Part shown: piece by piece, positions 24,588-34,282 of the stretch
Numbering within the stretch: the first letter of the stretch is position 1
How the letters are laid out: every line of letters begins with the position of its first letter
DNA from: SM23-73-3 sp964580215
GTDB taxonomy: Bacteria; Zixibacteria; MSB-5A5; SM1-73
Direction: 5' to 3'
Length of the DNA: 64,000 nucleotides
Assembly (NCBI GenBank): GCA_964580215.1
Contig: CAZOJT010000008.1
Coordinates: forward strand, 30,396 to 94,395
Made by a program: the position numbers and the translations under genes
Notes under the pieces: model-generated
The model's input: only the letters and a program-made list of their open reading frames with translations
Database searches by the model: none
What the model was told of the DNA's origin: nothing

Positions 24588-26378
24588 TCAAAATGCCTGT
24601 CCCATGTTGAAGTATAATTTTTCGTGTGGCTCGTCTTCCTTGGGCTGCAGGTTGATGCCATAATCCAGACGCAGGATTCCGATGGGCGTATTGGCGCGGA
24701 GGCCAAATCCAACAGAAGTTCGCAGGTCACCGAAATGAAAATCCTTTGGTCTCAGCCACACATTACCGATATCCGCAAAAAGTGCCGCCCCGATCATTTT
24801 GTAGAGCGACTGGCGAATCTCCAACATGTTCCACACCACCTTCAACCTTCCACCAAATGGATCTCTCTCTGCATCCAGAGGACCGACCAACTGATAACCA
24901 AATCCCCTCAGGGAATTGGGGCCACCGGCGTAAAAGCGTTCATTCAGGGGAATATCATGCGAGGTGCCGAAGAAGTCCATCCATCCGATCTCCAGAGCGG
25001 AGGCAATGATGGTGGAGCGCCTCCAAGGGTAAAAGTATTTGAACCGCGCGATGGAACGCACAAAGGTATCAGTGCCGCTCAAGAATGAACCCGCCAGCTC
25101 GTTATGCCACCCCAGGTAGATGCCACGGTTAGAATTAAATAGGTTGTCGCGCGTGTCATAGATCAGTGAAAGCATGAGGCTTCGGACGTTAGTTTTTAGC
25201 TCTTCTGGGATGGTGCTGACTTGAATGTTGCTCAGCTTTGAGTCCTCGTATCGATAAGTAAGAGAAGCGGTGGAACGCTTCCCAAAGGTCTTTCCGATAA
25301 CCAGACGTCCGCCTTTTCGAGTGAGGTCAAAACCGGGTTGCTCCAGATATTCGAACAATAGATTGACGTCGGTTTGCCAGCGCAAACCGAAAGTCCAGGG
25401 CTCGGTGAATGAACCTTCTAAGCTACGACTTATGAAACTGGCTTTTGCGCTCAGTCCTGCTTTAAGGGCGGTTCCCGCCAGGTTGGTGTTGAAGACCTCG
25501 ATTCTCCCTCGGGCCTTTTCAACCGACCCATATCCGGCGGCAACGTTGAACTCAATGGACTCGTTTTCCTGGAGTTGAATGAGAATGTCCTTTTGGGTGG
25601 AATCCTGAGAGTCGGCAGGCTGGGGACGGATGAACGCACTTTTGAATAATCCCGTCAGATACAATCGGCGTTGCGACTCAAGCAGGCGGGAATATTTGAC
25701 CACTTCCCCCGGACGAAAAAGAAGTTCCCGATTCACTACCCGTGAGCTTGTCTTCTTCAAACCTTCCAGACGTATCTTATCGATGCTAAACTGGATCTTC
25801 TCCTGAATAATGAAATCGACTAAGGCTCGATGAGTCTCTGAGTTGATGCGAATATCCGGCTTGACTTCGGCTTCCAGGTAGCCGCTGTTGGCGTACAGGG
25901 TCAGAAGCGATAGCGTTGCGTCCTGGATTTTCATCCGCTTGAATGGCTCTTTGGGTTTGATAGCCACTCTGTTCAAAAGCAAACTGTCGCTGAATACGTA
26001 GTTGCCAAATACTGTTACACCTTCAATCAGTGTCAATTCGCCCTCGGAAATCCGTATGTGAACGTGCACGACCCGGTTAGTAGTGTCTATGTTTACTTGG
26101 GTATCTTCAATCTGCGCTTCCAGATAACCATTTTGCTGGTAGAACAGAACCAGACTCTTTAGATCGTCCTCGAAGATTTCCGGATAATAATAGGAACGAG
26201 ACAAAAACCCGGAGGGACGGGTGAGCATTACCCGCTGCAGCCTATGGTCGCTGAATACCTGGTTGCCTTCAAAAGTAACCGAGCTGACTTTAAGTCTCCT
26301 GGAGGGTTCCTTGGCCAAGATGCCTGATCCCAGGAAGAGGAAAAAGATTATGAAGCAGAAGACGGTCCTCAGATTCAT
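24588..26378 (-). CDS. tamA: TamA-like Omp85 outer-membrane protein
   Basis: 596 aa with a signal peptide (FCFIIFFLFLGSGILA). Three POTRA domains lie in about 28-270 (VSSVTFEGNQVFSDHRLQ, IEGVTVFGNYVFSDSLLL, IDKIRLEGLKKTSSRVV). A 16-strand barrel of the bacterial surface antigen (D15) family follows, with GGPNSLRGFGYQLVGPLD near 490, the conserved (V/I)RG(F/Y) loop. The last residue is Phe, the usual outer-membrane assembly signal. Three POTRAs and the overlap with tamB (ATGA) favour TamA over BamA. Together with TamB it moves lipids or barrel proteins to the outer membrane. Confidence 0.9.
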   Translation of the reverse strand: MNLRTVFCFIIFFLFLGSGILAKEPSRRLKVSSVTFEGNQVFSDHRLQRVMLTRPSGFLSRSYYYPEIFEDDLKSLVLFYQQNGYLEAQIEDTQVNIDTTNRVVHVHIRISEGELTLIEGVTVFGNYVFSDSLLLNRVAIKPKEPFKRMKIQDATLSLLTLYANSGYLEAEVKPDIRINSETHRALVDFIIQEKIQFSIDKIRLEGLKKTSSRVVNRELLFRPGEVVKYSRLLESQRRLYLTGLFKSAFIRPQPADSQDSTQKDILIQLQENESIEFNVAAGYGSVEKARGRIEVFNTNLAGTALKAGLSAKASFISRSLEGSFTEPWTFGLRWQTDVNLLFEYLEQPGFDLTRKGGRLVIGKTFGKRSTASLTYRYEDSKLSNIQVSTIPEELKTNVRSLMLSLIYDTRDNLFNSNRGIYLGWHNELAGSFLSGTDTFVRSIARFKYFYPWRRSTIIASALEIGWMDFFGTSHDIPLNERFYAGGPNSLRGFGYQLVGPLDAERDPFGGRLKVVWNMLEIRQSLYKMIGAALFADIGNVWLRPKDFHFGDLRTSVGFGLRANTPIGILRLDYGINLQPKEDEPHEKLYFNMGQAF

Positions 26379-29300
26379 GGTTTCGATCTCAGTCTATATT
26401 TTAAATTCATGCCCGTTCGGCCCTGCTGATCGGTTTCTCCCTCCAGGGAAAAGTGTTTGGATAACCGATAATCCAGCCGAAAACTGTTTTCGTTGGAGTG
26501 ACCAACCGTGGTTATGTAGGTGAGCTCCATGCGAGGCGAGATCTTCTTGGAGGCAAGCAGCTGTGGACCCCAGGACTGGTCAAAGCGAAACAGGTTTCCC
26601 TCAATGGTCAACTGCTCCAGTCCCAAGAAGGTGCCAACCTTACGCGAAGCATAGCCGGAGATCTTCTGACTGGAAAGGGACTGCGCCCGCTCCACCAGAA
26701 CACCCGATACGGAAGCGTCTCTTCCTTCTGCGTCCTTGCCGGTCAACTCCTCACGGGTAGCGCCGATGGTGAGAAGTGAAAGGATGTTAGATTTGTCTTC
26801 AGGGGGATCAGAGGTCAACTCCACCACCACCTCGTCCAATGCGCCGCTTATGGATAGCATTACCAGGTAGGGAGTCGCCTCGGTGGCGCGATAGGTTTTG
26901 ACCGAAGTTTCTGCTTTCAAATCGATGATCGGATTCAAACGATCGGGATCGATGAAATCCACCACTCCCTGTTTGATCTTAAACTTTCGATCCAGGTACA
27001 GCACGTATCCCTCTTCCACAGTAACGCGCCCGGTGAGATTGGGCTGCACCGGTGAACCTGCGGTGCTCAATTCGGTATGCAGGCGCAGACGAGCCAGGTT
27101 ATTGTCCACCCAAATGTTCTCGCTCTCCCGCAACCGGATGTTCATTCTGGTTTGCCGCAAGAAGGAGGGAAGCTCTGGCTTTGGTCTTTCCACAGCTTGG
27201 GCAAAAGGCAAAACGGATTGGGGTCTGAAGTTAACCAACATGCGCGACTCGCCCAAAATGATATCCCCATCCAGAAGGAAGTAGTTGTTCTGGTCTTTAT
27301 AGCTTAACTGAGCAGACTTGACTGAAAGAATCAGCTCTTTGGGGCGATTGATGTTCACGTCAGTCACGTTAACCTGAACATCCACATGCGCCAGCTCGCC
27401 TTTGTCGTGGGTCAGGTCACCGGAGACGAAGATAGTTCCTCCACCTAGTCGTATGAACAGGGAATCGATTTTTAACTTATTCTTATTGAAGTCCAGCTTG
27501 ACCACACCCCGATCGAAAGGAGCATTCAACCAGGAGGGTTGCACGGTGAGCTCACGTGCTTCCAGGCGCCCATCCACCTCTGGATTCTTGGTCGAACCGC
27601 TCAAGGCAAATTCCGTGTTCAGTATTCCGGACAGCTGTGTCAAGTCAGGGAAAAAAGGCTGCAAGGTTGCTATATCCATCTGTTTGACCCGCGCGCCAAA
27701 TTGAAGGGAATCAGGAGAGAGGGTACCGTTACCTGTAATGGTGCCGAAGTTTGAAATGGAAAGGCTCATTTGCACATCGAACTTCCGCAACTGAGAAACT
27801 GTGACGTTTCCCTGCAGTTGAAACGGAGTCTCCTGTATCACACCACTCAAATTGTCGATGATTAGAACCGAATCCCGGATCAAGGAATTCAAATTGATCT
27901 CTTGAATTGCCGGTGTCTTTGGTCCTGTCTGAACCGCTGCTTCTTCAAGCACGAATGTGCCGGTGGGATGGGGATGGGCTAGGGTTCCGTCCCAACTCAG
28001 ATTATAGGAACCATAACCGGAAACTTGCATATCCTCCGGTAAGAATACATTGAGCAGACGAAGATCAAAATCCTGCCCGGAAGCTTCACCTTTCAACGGA
28101 CTGTGCTCTGAAACAAACCAGCTTCCGTCTTCTCTTTTTTGTAATCCAACAATTCCCGAAGCGGCGGAGTAATGGCCCTTGTGGTGCAATTCCAGGGGGC
28201 CGAAATCAAACTGATCTCCAGTGAGCTTGAAATGCCCTTTCACCGAATCCATCTCCACCAGTTGAAAGCGAGGTCTCTGGAGGTGAAAACCAAGTTCGGC
28301 GTGAGGGTTGTCCAGGTTTCCGGCGAAAACGAGATTGAACCGGAGCCATCCTCCGATATCGGGGGGCTCCGCAAGCAGAAGCCGTATTCTATCAAGGTCC
28401 AGTCGGTCTCCATCCATACGTAGGATGTATCGATTTGCTTCAGACAGATCAAACGCCGCTGTCAGCTTTCCGACGCGACGAAAGTCGGCAGTGGCATCAT
28501 CTGCTTCTAACTCCAAAGCGGATTTACCCTCTTCAACGTTAAAACCGTCGTGGGGTAGTTGAATTAGCTCTATGTCGCAGGTTCCATTGGCAGAGGGGAT
28601 CGAGAAATCTCCGGCAGCTTGAATCAAAATCGAGTCACGTCGTAGTTGGAGAAGCAACAGGTTTATCAGTTGGCCCTCCAACGTTACCTGCAGCAAGCCT
28701 TCATCGAAATGGATATCGCCGTAGCTGGGCCGAATTAGGTTAATGTTGACCTCACCGCTGAGGCTATCTGATCGACCACTAACCTGGCCCTGATATACAA
28801 TAGCCCCCGAAATATTCGAAAGATGGAAAGGCGGTTCGAGTGTGTCAATTGGATCCACATTTCCCACAAAATGAAGTTTGGAGATGTGAACCCGGCCATT
28901 CCGATAAAGAATACTGGCTGTGAGGCTATCGACCGGAAAATCCTGGTATCTGATATTCTGTGCTTTCATCTGTGCCGTGATCTGTGGTGAATCGATGTTT
29001 CCTCCCACAACTCCTTCAAGCTCCATACTGCCGGTCAGATCTGAGATGTCAGCCAGACCAGCCAGAGGCTCAAGCTGGAGGATTTTTGCCCAGAATTCCC
29101 CTTGTAGTCGTTTGCCGTTCAATTTGAGCTTGGCTAACAGCTCGGAATTCTCCTGTTTGAACCGGAAGTCAGCCAGACCCTGTTGAATGGTCAATTTGAC
29201 AGAAAAATCGGGAAGAGGCTTGGAACAGTATTTAGCCTGTTTCAGACTTACGTCCGCCAGGATTTTCCAGTTCTTGGGATCGCGACCGGTGCCCGAAGCA

Positions 29301-30484
29301 GTCAACTGAGCGTGGATTTTGCCTTGGTATGGCGAAGCCTCTTCATACAGATATCGCCAGACCTGCGCCAGGTCGACTCCGTTCACCGAAATCGAGAGTT
29401 GGCCGGAGAGGAGGCTGTCGGTTACGAGTCTGCCTTTTCCGGAAATGCTCCCACCCAAAACTCCCAGATTCATCTGATCCAGACTGACTGAGCCGGGTTC
29501 CAACTCTGCCCGAATGGACCCTTTGCGAAGGCGGATTTTGGCAACATCCAATTCGGGAAGATCAAGCTGAAGACTCAATCTGGGATGGTCTAACGACCCC
29601 TCCAGATGTAGGGCCAAGTCAACATCGCCTTGGACTGGCGGTAATTTGTTATTGATTACCTCACGAGCAGTTTGCAGGAGCAGACCCGGATTTCCTTTTA
29701 GCGAAAAATCACCCGTGACGGAAGGCGGGGCACTTTCTTGTAGAAGCTTTGCATTTCCGGTAAACTCCAGACCAGGCAGAAGCATTGATAGGGAACTCAG
29801 TTCCATTCTTTGGGGGCTTAATTGTCCCTCCAGCTTGATTTGGATGGCGGCCAATGGAATACTCTGGTATTCCAAAACGCTGGAATCCGCCTGGATATGA
29901 TAATGGTAGGTCTCATTTATCCCGTGCTCGACTGTGACGTTCAAATTGTGTACCGACGCCTGCATTGGAATAGAGTTGTCAAGATACCGGAGTGAAGCGT
30001 TTCGTAGAACCGCCGTGTTCAATTGAACCTGAAGGGAAGCTTGAGAAGAAATGCTATCCTTGGTTCGACCAGAAGTCGGCAAGGGGATATTGAAGGTTCC
30101 TGAACTGTCTCGACTAACTGTTAGGAAAAGATTGTCGAGATTTAGTGAACGAATGGAAAGCCGGCGTCGCAACAACTCAGTTAGATGGTAATTCGCCCTG
30201 GCATAATCCAGGCTCAACAAAGCGATGGTATCGCCGGATTGGAGTTGAAAAATTCGAACATCCTGTATCTGAAGTCGCGAAAGCAGATTGGTTTCCAGAT
30301 TTCCGATCTGAACCTCTTGCCCCAGCAGATTTCCGAGTTGGGCTTCAGCAATTTGTTTGATTATTTTCTCGCCCGGGCTCAGGGTAAGCAGAAAAAGCAA
30401 GAGCACAAGCGCTGCAAAAGCAAACAGCAGTCCCGCTGTCAGCCAACGGGCAACCCGTTTCCCCGTGGATCGTTTATCTTTCAT
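26375..30484 (-). CDS. tamB: TamB (DUF490) translocation and assembly module protein
   Basis: About 1369 aa from the ATG at 30484; ATG 30490 and TTG 30496 are in frame but GGGA spacing favours 30484. One N-terminal membrane anchor (LLFAFAALVLLLFLLTL), then an AsmA-like start (AEAQLGNLLGQEVQIGNLE) and a very long beta-helical region of repeats. The C-terminal 340 residues are the TamB domain (GRVTVEEGYVLYLDRKFKIK, DPPEDKSNILSLLTIG, LEGETDQQGRTGMNLKYRLR). It spans the periplasm as a lipid-conducting groove. Its stop overlaps the tamA start by four bases, so one operon. Confidence 0.93.
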   Translation of the reverse strand: MKDKRSTGKRVARWLTAGLLFAFAALVLLLFLLTLSPGEKIIKQIAEAQLGNLLGQEVQIGNLETNLLSRLQIQDVRIFQLQSGDTIALLSLDYARANYHLTELLRRRLSIRSLNLDNLFLTVSRDSSGTFNIPLPTSGRTKDSISSQASLQVQLNTAVLRNASLRYLDNSIPMQASVHNLNVTVEHGINETYHYHIQADSSVLEYQSIPLAAIQIKLEGQLSPQRMELSSLSMLLPGLEFTGNAKLLQESAPPSVTGDFSLKGNPGLLLQTAREVINNKLPPVQGDVDLALHLEGSLDHPRLSLQLDLPELDVAKIRLRKGSIRAELEPGSVSLDQMNLGVLGGSISGKGRLVTDSLLSGQLSISVNGVDLAQVWRYLYEEASPYQGKIHAQLTASGTGRDPKNWKILADVSLKQAKYCSKPLPDFSVKLTIQQGLADFRFKQENSELLAKLKLNGKRLQGEFWAKILQLEPLAGLADISDLTGSMELEGVVGGNIDSPQITAQMKAQNIRYQDFPVDSLTASILYRNGRVHISKLHFVGNVDPIDTLEPPFHLSNISGAIVYQGQVSGRSDSLSGEVNINLIRPSYGDIHFDEGLLQVTLEGQLINLLLLQLRRDSILIQAAGDFSIPSANGTCDIELIQLPHDGFNVEEGKSALELEADDATADFRRVGKLTAAFDLSEANRYILRMDGDRLDLDRIRLLLAEPPDIGGWLRFNLVFAGNLDNPHAELGFHLQRPRFQLVEMDSVKGHFKLTGDQFDFGPLELHHKGHYSAASGIVGLQKREDGSWFVSEHSPLKGEASGQDFDLRLLNVFLPEDMQVSGYGSYNLSWDGTLAHPHPTGTFVLEEAAVQTGPKTPAIQEINLNSLIRDSVLIIDNLSGVIQETPFQLQGNVTVSQLRKFDVQMSLSISNFGTITGNGTLSPDSLQFGARVKQMDIATLQPFFPDLTQLSGILNTEFALSGSTKNPEVDGRLEARELTVQPSWLNAPFDRGVVKLDFNKNKLKIDSLFIRLGGGTIFVSGDLTHDKGELAHVDVQVNVTDVNINRPKELILSVKSAQLSYKDQNNYFLLDGDIILGESRMLVNFRPQSVLPFAQAVERPKPELPSFLRQTRMNIRLRESENIWVDNNLARLRLHTELSTAGSPVQPNLTGRVTVEEGYVLYLDRKFKIKQGVVDFIDPDRLNPIIDLKAETSVKTYRATEATPYLVMLSISGALDEVVVELTSDPPEDKSNILSLLTIGATREELTGKDAEGRDASVSGVLVERAQSLSSQKISGYASRKVGTFLGLEQLTIEGNLFRFDQSWGPQLLASKKISPRMELTYITTVGHSNENSFRLDYRLSKHFSLEGETDQQGRTGMNLKYRLRSKP

Positions 30485-30519
30485 ACCCATTCCCAAAATA
30501 ATGGCTCAAGCGTCTATCC

Positions 30520-30547
30520 ATCATAAAGGATAATCGCAATGCGACAA
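30520..30547 (-). promoter_or_regulatory. Candidate promoter for tamB-tamA
   Basis: On the minus strand TTGTCG and TATGAT are 16 bases apart, about 36 bases before the tamB start. Confidence 0.4.
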
Positions 30548-30651
30548 CCTGGGGATTCTGGAAGAGAACTATTAAAAATGAACAATGATGATGAGCATGA
30601 TGATTTTTTTGGCTTTCATCAGAACTCTCCCCCATCGATTTAAATCTACAT

Positions 30652-31719
30652 TTATAACCATCTCTTTCTTCTGAAATAGACCAACATTACGCCTGCAACG
30701 CCAATCATGACTACCCAGAAGGCCTTGGGATAAAACCAATGCCATTTCAGTTCCGGCATGTACTCAAAATTCATGCCATAGATACCTGCTACGAAGGTCA
30801 GAGGAATGAATATGGTTGCTATTATGGTTAAAACCTTCATCACCTGATTCATTCTGTTGCTGACGCTGGAAAGATAAATGTCAAGCATTCCTGAAAGCAT
30901 ATCCCGGAACGTCTCTATGGTGTCGATCACCTGAATGGTGTGGTCATAAACATCTCTGAGATAGATTCCCGTGGAGTCCTTAACCAGCTTTGATTCTCCC
31001 CTTTCCAGGCGACTGACCACCTCTCGTAAGGGCCAGACCGACTTACGCAAAAATATCATCTCTCTTTTTAAGTTGTGCATTGTCTGTAGGGTTTCTGGCG
31101 TCGGATTGCTGACTAACTCCTCCTCCATGCCCTCTATCTTTTCGTCCAGTTTTTCTAAGACTGTGAAGTAGTTATCAACGATGGCATCCATTAAGGCGTA
31201 AGCGAGATAATCAGTTCCCATTTTTCTGACGCGACCTTTTGCGTTTCTGATTCTTTCTCTCAGGGGATCGAAGGTATCTCCCACCCTCTCCTGAAACGAG
31301 AGGACGAAGTTTGAGCCAAAGATTATGCTCACCTGTTCCGCTCTTATTACATCCTCTTTTTCATCAAAATAGAGCATTTTCAAGACGACAAACACGTAGT
31401 CTTCAAAGTCCTCTATTTTCGGGCGCTGTTCGGTATTCAAAATGTCTTCCAAGATAAGCGGATGCAGGTCAAAATGTTTTCCGATCTTTTCCATAACTTC
31501 GATGTCATGAAGCCCGTCCATGTTAACCCATGTCACAGTGGGTAGATCTTTAAAGGGAAAACACTCCTCAATGGTTTTTGGTTCCTTCTCTTGAAGTTGT
31601 GACTCATCATAGTCAATGAGTCTAATTCTTACCTTTTCGATCTTCTTCTTCCCAATGTGGACCAGAGTTCCAGGAGAAAGCCCAATTTTTCTTGATACTC
31701 TCTTAATGAATCTTGGCAT
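30652..31719 (-). CDS. corA: CorA magnesium/cobalt transporter
   Basis: 355 aa. The large cytoplasmic N-domain includes TVTWVNMDGLHD, HPLILEDILNTEQRPKIEDF and the long stalk helix. Two transmembrane helices close the protein, the first followed by the signature YGMNFEYMPEL near 312-322 and the second ending in a basic tail (YFRRKRWL). AGGAGGTGA stands ten bases before the ATG. CorA forms a homopentameric channel in the inner membrane for Mg2+ uptake. Its promoter overlaps that of the divergent ATP-cone gene. Confidence 0.96.
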   Translation of the reverse strand: MPRFIKRVSRKIGLSPGTLVHIGKKKIEKVRIRLIDYDESQLQEKEPKTIEECFPFKDLPTVTWVNMDGLHDIEVMEKIGKHFDLHPLILEDILNTEQRPKIEDFEDYVFVVLKMLYFDEKEDVIRAEQVSIIFGSNFVLSFQERVGDTFDPLRERIRNAKGRVRKMGTDYLAYALMDAIVDNYFTVLEKLDEKIEGMEEELVSNPTPETLQTMHNLKREMIFLRKSVWPLREVVSRLERGESKLVKDSTGIYLRDVYDHTIQVIDTIETFRDMLSGMLDIYLSSVSNRMNQVMKVLTIIATIFIPLTFVAGIYGMNFEYMPELKWHWFYPKAFWVVMIGVAGVMLVYFRRKRWL

Positions 31720-31768
31720 TACAATTCACCTCCTTCAGTCACGATAACATCAGACTGTGAGAAAACTC

Positions 31769-31797
31769 TTGACTTATTTCTATTCATTTAGTATTAT
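31769..31797 (+). promoter_or_regulatory. Promoter for the ATP-cone gene
   Basis: TTGACT at 31769-31774 and TATTAT at 31792-31797, spacer 17, leader about 95 nt. It interlocks with the minus-strand promoter at 31794-31821. Confidence 0.6.
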
Positions 31798-31821
31798 TAC
31801 ATAGAAATTTGAAAAAGTCAA
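31794..31821 (-). promoter_or_regulatory. Promoter for corA
   Basis: On the minus strand TTGACT and TAATAA are 16 bases apart, about 75 bases before the corA start. Its -10 shares bases with the -10 of the divergent promoter. Confidence 0.6.
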
Positions 31822-31896
31822 GAGGGATCCAATATTGAAGTGAGGGGATTAGAGGCGAAAACAATCCCCAATTTCAAAAGAAGGGAGGTGAGAAGA

Positions 31897-32124
31897 ATGC
31901 CGAAGCTGAAGAAACATTCAGGTAAGGAAGAGGAGTTTGACAGAAAGAAGCTGGAGCAATCCCTGCGGAAAGCTGGGGCCAGCGAGAACACTGCCCGCAA
32001 GATAGCGGAGGGAGTAAAACACCGCGAAGGAATGGCTACCTCGGAGATCCGCGGCCACGTTATCGCGGAGCTTAAACGCCACGAGCCCGAGGTTGCCAAG
32101 CGCTACGAGACCCATCGGAAATGA
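31897..32124 (+). CDS. Stand-alone ATP-cone-like small protein
   Basis: 75 aa. The start at 31897 is fixed by GGGAGGTGA six bases upstream; the open frame extends to 31840 without support. After a lysine-rich head (MPKLKKHSGKEEEFD) the protein matches the ATP-cone fold: FDRKKLEQSLRKAGASEN, ARKIAEGVKHREGMATSEI, VIAELKRHEPEVAKRYETHR. ATP-cones are normally regulatory domains of ribonucleotide reductases and NrdR; here there is no partner domain and no zinc ribbon. It could sense nucleotides or be a DNA-binding relative. Divergent from corA with interlocking promoters. An imperfect hairpin (CTGCAGGTTGCAGG with CTGCAGCCTGCAAG) lies 70 bases downstream. Confidence 0.75.
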   Translation: MPKLKKHSGKEEEFDRKKLEQSLRKAGASENTARKIAEGVKHREGMATSEIRGHVIAELKRHEPEVAKRYETHRK

Positions 32125-32322
32125 CATCCGCAAGGCTGATGAGATGTTACTGGGAAGGCGGGTTTCTGTCAGATTGCCTTGAGCCAAACAGCCTGCAGGT
32201 TGCAGGATTGTCTGCTGCAGCCTGCAAGCTAATCATCGAAAGGGTCAACTCTCATGCCAGATTCACTCGAAATGGATTGAATCTTGTAACAAAAACATTT
32301 TTGGTCTTTCCAGAAGCTTATG

Positions 32323-32844
32323 TTACTTCTCAACTTTCAAAACACTAATTGCATTGGTAAAGAGAGTAGCATTCGGAATAAGAATTTTCTTGTTCTCGCC
32401 CTGAATAGTGGTATATCGAAGGTCAATATCTGTCACCAGTCCCTCAAAGTTTGTTACAATGATGCGATCATTGCGCTCAAAAGGCCGATATATCAGTATG
32501 AGTATGCCCGCAAGGACATTAGATAAGATGTCCCTGAGTGCAAATCCTAAAGCGAACCCGGTAAGTCCTAAACCTGCTACCAAAGCGTTAATATTAACGC
32601 CCATCTTGCTTAGTGCCATCACAGCGCCCCAAATCAGTAAAACGCCCTTGATCAACTGACCCATCAAATTGAAGACCGCTTTCTTGCTTGGGACTAACAT
32701 TTTCCCGATACGGCGAATTATTCTTTTAATTATAATACTCATAAACCAAAACGACAAGAAAACAAGTACAGAAACCACAGCTCGTGGTGAAAAATTCACT
32801 ACCTGTCCTATCAGCTTTTGTAGCTCTTTCAGTATTTCTTCCAT
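32323..32844 (-). CDS. Short MscS-type mechanosensitive channel
   Basis: 173 aa. Two hydrophobic helices at about 20-40 and 60-82, then the pore helix and the beta domain (VAGLGLTGFALGFALRDILS, PFERNDRIIV, LIPNATLFTNAI). It stops after the Sm-like beta domain and lacks the C-terminal alpha/beta cage of E. coli MscS. Short forms like this are known, so I treat it as intact. It should open on membrane tension to release solutes. First of three MscS-type genes within 4 kb. Confidence 0.85.
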   Translation of the reverse strand: MEEILKELQKLIGQVVNFSPRAVVSVLVFLSFWFMSIIIKRIIRRIGKMLVPSKKAVFNLMGQLIKGVLLIWGAVMALSKMGVNINALVAGLGLTGFALGFALRDILSNVLAGILILIYRPFERNDRIIVTNFEGLVTDIDLRYTTIQGENKKILIPNATLFTNAISVLKVEK

Positions 32845-33156
32845 TTCTTATGCCTCCATATTCCGCACAGCATTTTTATGAGACAGGCCTCTACTTTTTT
32901 CAACAGCAGCTATAAGCGTGAATTCGAGACCGGAAACTAAACCTGAAAATGTTGAAAAAAACCCACCAAGAATTTCCCCAACGTTTCCATTATAACAACA
33001 AAAGAAGAGATTTCTAAGCAAATTTGTGTGTGCACCTTAAAACACCAATATTACATCCTAAGCAAAATGCCTACCTCAACACTGACCAAGACGCGTAAGA
33101 TAGTTGCCTTTAAAGCGTTTGCTTATCCCGTTTGGCTATGTTACCTACATACTGCC
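32845..33156. other. Gap without visible gene
   Basis: About 310 bases between two MscS genes. I see no ORF, strong hairpin or copy of the dispersed repeats. Confidence 0.5.
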
Positions 33157-34086
33157 TTACTCTCTTATCTCCTTATTAGTCTTGCCGCCGAGTTTTACAT
33201 CAAATTGGGGTGTTTGAATAAGGCTTATGTCTGTGGATGTAGATGCAATGGCGACACGTCCATTCGTCTTATCAAATTCTTCAAGGAATCGTGTAAAGAG
33301 TCGATCCTTTGTGCTCCGGCGCTTTTTGAAATCCACAACATATCGAATGGTGAATTCCATCCAATTATCGTTGGCGATCATGGTGACCATGGGCTCGACC
33401 GTTTCATGTTCAATCTTATACTTTTGGACCATTTCTTTCCATGTATTCTTGGCATAAGGTACATAATCACCCACCACCTCGTTGACGACTCGTTGAAGGA
33501 TTTCTCTCGTCAATTTTTGGTCACTCTCAAATCTGATCGGCAGGGTAATTTCATCCCAAAGAAAAGGAAAGTCTGCAGAATAATTAAATACCGGCTCTTT
33601 GAACACAAAGCTGTTGGCGATGCGCACGATACGTCCGTTGTACAGATCGCCCTGCACCCAGTCCCCGCATTCCATCAAGGTGGTGCGCAGTATTCCGATA
33701 TCAATGGCATCGCCCCTTATCCCCGCAAGCTGAATACGATCGCCGGTCTTGTAAAAATGTCCGAAGGAGATGGCAACGAATCCGGCGATGCTGGTGATGA
33801 CCTCCTGTAGTGCAAAGGCCACTCCCGCGCCGACTATGCCGAAGGCTATGTGCAGCCCTCCGAGTCGCTTGCTGAAAACGGCGGACACGAAGACGATACC
33901 TATCAGGTATCCAAGAAAAGCCAGGAACTTTCGAGCGCGGTAACGGGTGTCTGAATCCCTAATGTACCGTGACAGAGAGCGCTGAAGAAACCGAATGATC
34001 ACACTGATAAGCAGAACGCCGACTATGGCAAAGATGATCTTGCTCACGGTTGGATCGAAAAGCCAATTTTTGAAAAAATCTTCCAT
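33157..34086 (-). CDS. MscS-family mechanosensitive channel
   Basis: 309 aa. Hydrophobic helices at about 12-32 and 48-68, pore region LHIAFGIVGAGVAFALQEVI at 77-96, beta domain with FYKTGDRIQLAGIRGDAIDI and RIVRIANSFVFKEPVFN, then a C-terminal alpha/beta domain (ITLPIRFESDQKLTREILQ). The pore helix is rich in Gly and Ala as in MscS. The tail (about 270-309) is variable. The divergent plus-strand frame over this gene is a shadow. It acts in the inner membrane during osmotic downshift. Confidence 0.9.
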   Translation of the reverse strand: MEDFFKNWLFDPTVSKIIFAIVGVLLISVIIRFLQRSLSRYIRDSDTRYRARKFLAFLGYLIGIVFVSAVFSKRLGGLHIAFGIVGAGVAFALQEVITSIAGFVAISFGHFYKTGDRIQLAGIRGDAIDIGILRTTLMECGDWVQGDLYNGRIVRIANSFVFKEPVFNYSADFPFLWDEITLPIRFESDQKLTREILQRVVNEVVGDYVPYAKNTWKEMVQKYKIEHETVEPMVTMIANDNWMEFTIRYVVDFKKRRSTKDRLFTRFLEEFDKTNGRVAIASTSTDISLIQTPQFDVKLGGKTNKEIRE

Positions 34087-34282
34087 GTTTATACCTCCGC
34101 TTTTACAACGCCAATCAATATATCTGAGGTGTCATCGATTTGTTCCCCGACTAAGATACTACAAATGGAAAGGATGATCAACACTTTTCGTCTACACGAA
34201 TTGCCAACACCGCCACCGGCAGGTAAGAGTCATTTGGCTGAACGAATCGCACAAAAACCCTGTGGCCAACCTAACACGGAAC

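Noticed and set aside
33028..33810. 260-aa plus-strand ORF over the MscS gene
   Set aside because: It is antisense to a clear MscS coding sequence, has no family pattern and no ribosome site.
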